In this document: positions 57,640 through 64,000 of the stretch, piece after piece
Numbering within the stretch: position 1 is the stretch's first letter
Layout of the letters: every line of letters starts with the position of its first letter
Made by a program: the position numbers and the translations under genes
Notes under the pieces: model-generated
What the model was told of the DNA's origin: nothing
The model's database searches: none
What the model saw: only the letters and a program-made list of their open reading frames with translations
Source: Gracilaria domingensis
Taxonomy: Eukaryota; Rhodophyta; Florideophyceae; Gracilariales; Gracilariaceae
Length of the DNA: 64,000 bases
Assembly: GCA_022539475.1 (NCBI GenBank)
Contig: VCMS01000085.1
Coordinates: 62,001-126,000, forward strand
Direction of reading: 5' to 3'

Positions 57640-58291
57640 TATCACAGAGTATGGCGAAGAATGAGGAACTCTCGGAGATGGTTATATGACTACTTTTTGA
57701 ATGCTGAAGTAAGGCTCTCGCCGACCTGGACATCTATTTTTAGCGTCTCCCCTGATTTTTTGCACGCTTGTGGCAGCAGTTCGTTTGACGGCATCGGAGA
57801 AGCGAAGGAGTAGATGGCGAAAACCACTGGCTCTCGAACCTCCGGTGGCGTCGTTTGTTATGTACGTGGGTGGCAGCACGTGCAAAAGAGTTGCCACAAC
57901 ATTGGGAATAGGGAGAAGCACGGTGGGCGACTCAGTGCGATATGTATCTGACATAATTTGTTCGGCATTTTGTGATGAGGTTAATTCTCCTGCGACAGAG
58001 AAAGAGCTTGCGCAGGTAATGGATCGATTTGAAGGGCAATCTGGACTCCCGTAGTTCGTGGGCGCAATCGATGGCACTCATATTCGTTGGCCGACATGTC
58101 TACAGGATCAGTACTATGAATATCGCTGTTATAAGGGCTTTACTAGCGTAATAATTTTCGCAGTATGCGACGCGTCAAGGAGGATAATATACGGGGACTT
58201 CAGTCGCCCAGGGGTGTTGGGCGACAGTACAGATAACCCTCGGTATATTAATGCGGAGCATAGAAACAGAAAATATTCTACAAAGCAGTAA
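57640..58291 (+). pseudogene. PIF/Harbinger transposase, 5' part
   Basis: After a phase change near 57765, the text gives KRVATTLGIGRSTVGDSVRY, a helix-turn-helix region, then a TAG at 58052 and directly FVGAIDGTHIRWP with the catalytic Asp, YYEYRCYKGFTSVIIFAVCD with the conserved KGFTSV, and RPGVLGDSTDN corresponding to the PGSVHDS region with the second Asp. The text ends at 58291. The remaining part of the gene lies at 61454-61640, separated by about 3.1 kb containing other elements. PIF/Harbinger elements insert at TWA sites and use a second Myb-like protein, which I do not see. Confidence 0.82.
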
Positions 58292-59159
58292 ATTAGTACA
58301 ACGCGGATCCTTAACAGAAATCTCTGAACTAGCTATGTATCCGCAAAAGACTCAAGAAGACAGGGAAAAGGAGAAATATCGGTCTGCGTCATAATTCTGA
58401 CACGCTGACTGCGCAGCACACGCTGAGTTCTTCGTAGAGCAGCGATAACTGCGCTGCTCATATCGTTTTGCGCTTCCAAAATAAGCAACAATACAGCAAT
58501 ATAAGACAGCTTTTCATCAATTAGAAAGCTCTTTTATAAGAGATGTATCCTCGTTTTCTCTCGCAGACTCCTTCTCAACGTGTTCAGTCTCATTTCTCGC
58601 ATCATTAACAATGTCTTCCAGAGATGTTACACAAGTTATTTCTTCATTTTCGCCTTCCGCATTAAGTAAAGACTCCGCATTAATGCGCCCACGTAGGGCG
58701 ATCGGGACCAACTGCCTTGCATGATCTTCCACTTCAGTGTCAACGCTGGAATCCCCATTTTCTCGATTCTCTTAACTCCTTGTTTCTGACATAAGTTTCT
58801 GTAGAGCAAACGCGGTAACGCGCTATCAGCGAAGTTGATACTCATAACTCGTGCAGCGAGGTTTGATCCTAGGAAAGGAAAGTATGAAACTTGGCCCAAA
58901 ACTGGGATATTTTGAGGTGGTTGGGTGTCGGAGTGTCCGCTGGACTGGCCATGGTGTGGCACGTGGTATTGAGTGGTCGTGGGTACACGTGGTCTGATTT
59001 GGGTCTATTCACAGAGGAATAGCTTCGACAGTCGAATTATTTACTGGCCGCTGACGCGGGCTGGTCACGTACACCACGTGTGTGGCTTTGCAAAAGCGTG
59101 CACTAGATTATTTAATTTAGTTTAACTAATTTACCGGTTACGGTATAAGGGGTGAGTTC
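58292..59159. other. Interruption within the Harbinger remnant
   Basis: No gene identified. TGTAGAGCAAACGCGG at 58799 resembles the start of the LTR family seen elsewhere. A minus frame (58517-58732) is acidic and helical without a known domain. Confidence 0.35.
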
Positions 59160-59755
59160 GCGGTCACCTCCACCTTCAGAAAAAGGTAACCGGGTTGGGC
59201 TCTGGACTAGTTTCACCTGCGCGAAGTGCACCACTCCTCCCGGAGAGTCACCGCGTACGGTACGTTCTAGCTCCATCCCTCGGGATCTTTCAGAAAATTC
59301 TGATCATTTGTGGCCATTGCCCTCGGGCTAATTCCGTCTTCGGACAGCTTAAATCGTGCAGATACCGCTTACTAACAAGTGGTAGAACTACCAACTCTGT
59401 ATAGAGATCTTTGCCGCGTGGGCTGAATACACGTCTCCGTCACCCGCTGCCGGGTCTGTTGCCGCTTTCCGCACGCCCCGCCGGGGGTTTCCTCTGGGGT
59501 TTTCCCTCTTTTCTCCTTTTTGCCTAGGGGTTCCACTGCCGGCTGGTGCGGCCCATCACTGTGGTCTTCGTTTTGGGATCTTTGCGTAGCCTGTTCCCCG
59601 TCAACCTCCGAGGTATATCCCGAGGCACGGGCGGTCTTAAGCCCGCCATTTTCCCTGCACAGAGGGCTCTTTCCCTGAGTCTACCTCCCTGAGGGAGCAA
59701 GGACTCGAACGCCTTGAGTGTCTCTCCCGCCCCCGGGTTTGCACTACAGTTTCTT
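59160..59755 (+). repeat. LTR remnant, inverted relative to the others
   Basis: The reverse complement begins TGTAGTGCAAACCCGG and continues with GAGTCCTTGCTCCCTCAGGG and CCTCTGTGCAG. It aligns with the outer part of the 13.7-kb LTR (GAGTCCTACTCCCTGGATGG and CCTCTGTCCGTG) but is clearly another subfamily. The far boundary is uncertain. Confidence 0.55.
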
Positions 59756-59797
59756 GTGCAACCTAGAGTTATAAAACACATTGTTTGGAATACATTC

Positions 59798-61050
59798 TCA
59801 AATAGCTTGGACCTTCTTCATAGCCGACAGTTGATCAATCTTGTAAATATTCTGTACTTCTTTTTCCATGTGATCTAGCGCTCTCTGGTAACGATAGCAA
59901 CTGTATCGTTTCTTCAACCAAGCAATATTTCTCGCATCCATTGGTTGTAATTTTGAAGTCGTGTTGGCAGGAAGGAACAAAACTTCGACGTTATCCACTA
60001 CAGGAAGAACAGCATTGCTTCCATGTACACTGGCATTATCAAGCAGCAGCAAAACCTTTCATGAAGGGGACTCCGAACTTATGTGGTCCGAAAACCTTTG
60101 GAGCCAGTCTACAAAAATGTCGGATTTCATCCACGCCTCTTTATTCCAATGGTAGTCAGAGCCAAGTTCAGCTCCTGTCTTCTTACGAAAGCAATGCGGT
60201 CTGCATGCGTTACCAATGACTAAAAGCGGGATGTGGTCTGAGCCATCAGTATTCGCACAGGAAAGAAACCGTCAATCTAACCTTTTCCTTCTTCCTCCCT
60301 GGAAGTCTTTCTTGCGCAAAGGTTTGATCAGGTGCCATTCTATAGAACTATCCAAACTTGTCTGCGTTAAAGCGGTCCTGGAGACTTTATTTAGAGACAT
60401 TTTTTCTAAGAGTCTCGATATTGGCTGCAATGGCATCATCATCAGCATCCCCACTTTCTCCATAAAATGGAAAAGATTTTAGACCTTTACGCTTTTGAAA
60501 ATTTTATAACCATCCGTTGCTGAGAGTTAATTTAATTCTCTTCTCATTGTCAATGCCCTTGTTCATTTCCTCTATGATTCTCCTGCCAACCTCTATCACC
60601 ATTCCTCCAATTATCGCTCTTCTTGCTCCAAACTGATTCATTATCCAATTTCACAAGGCCTTTTCAAACTCTGGATACTGTCCATCGCGTCGACGAAAAC
60701 GGTTTCAAGCAGGGTTTTGGTCGTCTTCTGCGCTCAAAATATGAGAAATGGTAGCTTGAGCTAGGCATTTAGACAGCTTAAACCTTTTCCGAGCCCATTC
60801 TGCTAAATCCTGTTGGTCTCTGGATAAAGATTCGTTTCTTCTTCGTTTACACTCATTTCGAATTTGTTCTTTTTGCTTCAGTGTTAATTTTCTTCCGCTG
60901 GATATTGTTTCAATTGCTTGAGGTATGCACTGCTGATTACAAGAAGGTGAGTGCTTGAGCGATAATCTAGCTTTTAAAAGGGCGATCTTGCCTTTTTGTT
61001 TCGTTCTATTGGCTACATGGCTTTGTTTAGGTGATCTGAAGCAGCGGCTA
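59798..61050 (-). pseudogene. Tigger/pogo-type transposase, second family
   Basis: Reading leftward: GRKLTLKQKEQIRNECKRR, a psq-type helix-turn-helix; DLAEWARKRFKLSKCL; YPEFEKAL and a Tc5-type HTH region ending in LSNGWL; LKSFPFYGESGDADDDA; RFNADKFG with the first catalytic Asp and FYRMAPDQTFAQERL; KEKVRLTVSFLCEY; then LLLDNASVHGS (second Asp) and VLFLPANTTSKLQPMDARNI with the third Asp at the PMD. Stops interrupt it (for example in GWL-stop-NF and SK-stop-SLQD), and the phase changes. It lies inside the split Harbinger gene, so it probably inserted there. Confidence 0.85.
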
Positions 61051-61098
61051 TTGGCAACAGAATAGATTGTAGGTGGCAGTTTAAGTAACGTTTGGATT

Positions 61099-61401
61099 AT
61101 GTTTTACTTGGCTCCCAAAGATTTTATCTACAGTGTGAACAGTGAAGAGAACGGTATTCTTGTATCAAGAGTGACTTGTTACATAGAGAGCATCACTTAT
61201 GAAACATTTGATTTTTACATACAGAAATCTATTACTATATCTGTATTCTGGAAAGTATTGATTGTGAAGCTTGAAGAGGGGTCTGACCGTTATCGACAGG
61301 TCCCAAATTCTTATACAGTGGATATTCATCTTGCGCGTTGTTTTTATATTGAGGGATGTCTGTGCAATCTATGGCAGGTCTGCGCTGAAGCGCAACATTG
61401 A
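61099..61401 (+). other. Unrecognised frame
   Basis: A 100-codon frame with no known motif and a hydrophobic/aromatic-rich composition. It lies between the Tigger remnant and the Harbinger 3' part. Coding status is doubtful. Confidence 0.2.
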
Positions 61402-61453
61402 GAGTAGGAAATGAATTGGTCCTACATTTATCAAGGACTCGTCAAATGCAGGT

Positions 61454-61640
61454 GTGGGGGTGAGACCTTACCTAATGGGCGACTTCGCATTTACACTTGA
61501 ACTAAACATGATGAAATCGAGCTCAGAGGCCGAGGTGAGAGCTAGCTCAGTGCTGCGCGTATGGGACGGGTTAGCGTCGAAAACAAGGAAGCCAATTGAA
61601 TGTGCTTTTGGTTTATTAAATAACCGTTTCCCTTTGCTTC
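61454..61640 (+). pseudogene. PIF/Harbinger transposase, 3' part
   Basis: VRPYLMGDFAFTLELNMMK corresponds to the YLLGDSGYPL region, and TRKPIECAFGLLNNRFPLL to the conserved VE-AFG-LK-RF region with the third acidic residue. It continues the gene broken at 58291. The text ends at an LTR-like start at 61641. Confidence 0.8.
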
Positions 61641-62389
61641 TGGGATTCAAGCCCGGAAACGGGAAACACGCACAAAACGTCCGAGATCCTGCTCCCTGTT
61701 GGGATGGAAGCTCGGCTGCAGAGCCTCTGTTGCCGCCGAGAACCTGGGTGTAAAGACAGTAGTCGGCTGAGATAGAACTTACAGAGGTGAAATAGAGAAG
61801 CCAGAAAGGTAGGAAAAACCCAGAAAAAATGGGAAAAGGGTAGAGAAACTCGAGAGAGTGGACTGTAGATCCCAGAGGAGGCGTAGCTCGATAAGGGAAA
61901 GAGAAAGAAAAGATGCAGAAAACTAGTTAATGGTCCTGCGCAAGCAGGCAACAGGCCCGAAAGACGCGGAAAAACAAATGAGAAACAACGAAAGAACCCA
62001 ATACTGGGACGGAAATCTGTCCTGCACTCAGGAATAAGAAGCAAACAAAAGGTCAACTCGCACTGGGTATTCAGAGATCCTCAGGCTTCCCCAGGGGAGT
62101 TTGCGCACTGATACCACTTGTGGTGACCCTCCGTGTGGAGTTGTGCACCGGCAAGGGCAGCGACGACAAGGGCCCACACTCAAGAGATGAATCTCAAGTG
62201 TTCTTACTTTCGAGTGGCAGTTCTCAAAGGCGAGACTTGGTTGACTTTACTAAGTGCTCGCGACGGTGACCACGCGTTTACCTAAGTAGGTCTAACTACA
62301 CATTAAACTAACAGTATTAAGTAAAGTAGTGCAGATTCCATGAGGTCCATACACGTGGATCACCCAGTGTTAGGGTGCCTCATCCGAGG
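61641..62389 (-). repeat. LTR remnant inserted in Harbinger 3' end
   Basis: Starts TGGGATTCAAGCCCGG and shares blocks in order with the retrotransposon LTR: CTCCCTGTTGGGATGG, then GGTGTAAAGAC..., CTTACAGAGGTGA, CCCAATACTGGGACGGAA and ACACGTGGATCACCCAGTG. Same orientation as the 13.7-26 kb element, more diverged. No internal region is attached, so it behaves like a solo LTR. A MITE sits at its right end. Confidence 0.7.
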
Positions 62390-62628
62390 CAAAACGCGTT
62401 AAGGGAAAACTAAAAGCGTTTTCAGTGGACTTGCAGACAAGGTGACTGGTATAGTAAGGTAATATGACCAACGTTATTGAAAAATAAGTAAGTTTTTCTT
62501 TCACTGGCATTTCCCTGAGTGTGATTTTTTGAAAAAATTAAAATTCCTCGAAAGTGCCCTTATATTTTATAGAAAGACATCAATTTTATTTACCACCGCA
62601 TGATGATTCAATGACAATGGGTTTTGCT
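62390..62628 (+). mobile_element. MITE, full copy (239 bp)
   Basis: Starts CAAAACGCGTTAAGGGAAAA and ends GATGATTCAATGACAATGGG followed by TTTTGCT, with AGG on both flanks. It matches 51655-51892 in reverse complement over the whole length at roughly 80-85% by eye. Confidence 0.88.
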
Positions 62629-63280
62629 AGGGTTGTCCAACACCATACAATGGTTCTAAATCCATTCCACCTGTGAAGGCCAGTGCAAAACCAAGAGATC
62701 ATTTCTCCCATGATAGGATCACATCCATGACTTACGTACACCTTCATCACTCAGGTACGAATCCTTAAAGAAGTTAACAAAACTAAGAGACCCCAAAGGG
62801 TTTGCTCCACAGCTTCCAACAGGGGTCTACTTGCAGCACGAAGACACAATCTCACTAATGCTGATGGCATGTAAAATTGTTCACAACATGTCATAAAATG
62901 GCTGTCACTTGTATGATATGAAACAACATGAAGACACGGAGGAAGACAGAAATGCGGTTACACGAGGGACAGCACAGGGCCGTGCACAACGTCACAAAGT
63001 AATGAATTGCTTTATTATGTCATTAATAAATGACCACAACGTCAAATGTCATTACATCTTTTCAATAAACCTCTCAAGCAACATGCGCATCATGAAACGG
63101 TCATCATTTCTACGTTTCAGTTCACTAACGATCTGCACATGACGTTCCGACTGCTCATTTGACTACTGTTCAAGAAAACCGTTTCCTAAAGTCTTCGCGC
63201 ATTTTCTGCTACTAGATAACTCAGTGTCCTGCAATGTGTCTGCTGTGCTCAGAACATCCGGTGGTTCATGGTGTGCCTTG
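62629..63280. other. Spacer
   Basis: No gene or clear repeat. It may include the right part of the LTR that the MITE entered. Confidence 0.35.
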
Positions 63281-63560
63281 TGCGGTGCAAACCCACGTGC
63301 GGGCAAACAACAGCCCTGTCGCGGAAAAAACACCGGCAAGGTGTTCACGTCCTGCACTTTATAAGGGTAGAGACAGTGGTAGAACCCTCCGATAAGGCTG
63401 AAACGAGCCTGATGTAAATCAGAGCAGCACCGTCCCGGGCGTTCAGTGAGAAGTAGGGGTGGGTAGAATCGGCGTAGGATCTGGATGATCTTGGAGAGGT
63501 ACAGCGAGTGAAAATATCCATGCCAATGGTGTTGGACAAAACGAATAACAAAAAATTTCA
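63281..63560 (-). repeat. LTR remnant
   Basis: TGCGGTGCAAACCC start, then TCCTGCACTTTATAAGGG, GTGGTAGAACCCTCCGATAAGG and GTGAGAAG blocks in the same order as the other LTRs of this group. The right end is not defined. Confidence 0.5.
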
Positions 63561-64000
63561 CTTAGCGATGCACTGACATGCGAGATCGAGAAATATTCCT
63601 AGAATATGTGAGCCAAACCTGTTCAACAGAGCAGAGTAACAAGAGCCACATTACGGAAATAATAATAGTAAAACAAAGAAAAGCTGCCGTAAAGACTCTC
63701 TCGGACTTCTCAGTGGTACAGATCGGATGACTATCTCAGAGTTGCGGCGGTTTTGCGGTTAAGAATGAAGAACTTTCGCAACCGGCAAGAATGTCGAGCT
63801 AAAAGCCTTCTTGAAGTTCACGTCCCGTTCAGTGGCGGCAGATGCTCCTAATTATACATGGCACTTGATCATACCAACTAAAATATCCAACTATTCGGCG
63901 CTCTCGGTCAACGATCTACACGTGTGCAAACATGGCAGGCGTGCAACGGCGCACCATGCCGCGGGCCATCTTAAGTCCACGTGGGCTAGAACAGAACTCT
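63561..64000. other. Trailing segment
   Basis: I see no gene or recognisable repeat. It could be the rest of the LTR or flanking DNA. Confidence 0.3.

Overview
This is a eukaryotic nuclear window dominated by transposable elements. I found one convincing intact host gene, a proline/serine/alanine/histidine-rich zinc-finger protein at 3846-5027 with a TATA box upstream. There is also a decayed host-type gene, a nuclear-encoded alanyl-tRNA synthetase with an organelle-type presequence (29458-31000). Long single-exon reading frames, a chromodomain Ty3/gypsy element and Plavaka-type transposons would suit a red macroalga or another alga with a compact gene style. That assignment is a guess and the sequence alone does not settle it.

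Layout. 1-13.7 kb: the zinc-finger gene in otherwise nearly gene-free DNA. 13726-26015: a complete Ty3/gypsy LTR retrotransposon with its coding strand on minus, about 98% identical LTRs, a GTTCC target duplication, a polypurine tract, a candidate primer-binding site, and gag, protease, RT/RNase H, integrase and chromodomain frames broken by several one-base shifts. It also carries a roughly 680-codon frame on the opposite strand next to its 3' LTR. 26-29.4 kb: repeat debris, including a 388-bp inverted-repeat element inside a dispersed repeat whose uninterrupted copy lies at 57.3-57.6 kb. 29.4-31 kb: the AlaRS pseudogene. 32.1-34.2 kb: a decayed hAT transposase. 34341-38260: a Plavaka/Tnp2-type DNA transposon with inverted termini and subterminal repeats.

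38.8-49.8 kb is the most interesting part. Plus-strand genes include an unknown protein, an RG-rich segment, a beta-class DNA methyltransferase joined in one frame to a SET domain, and a protein with three exact 40-residue-period repeats plus a coiled coil. They run tail to tail into a second Plavaka-like transposase on minus, and the last two stops are only 84 bp apart. I read this as the remains of a large DNA transposon carrying its own DNA- and histone-methylation writer. The transposon membership is an inference because I could not locate its ends.

50-64 kb: nested, decayed pogo/Tigger (two), piggyBac and PIF/Harbinger transposases, several related LTR remnants, and two full copies of a roughly 240-bp MITE whose internally deleted third copy lies inside the AlaRS pseudogene.
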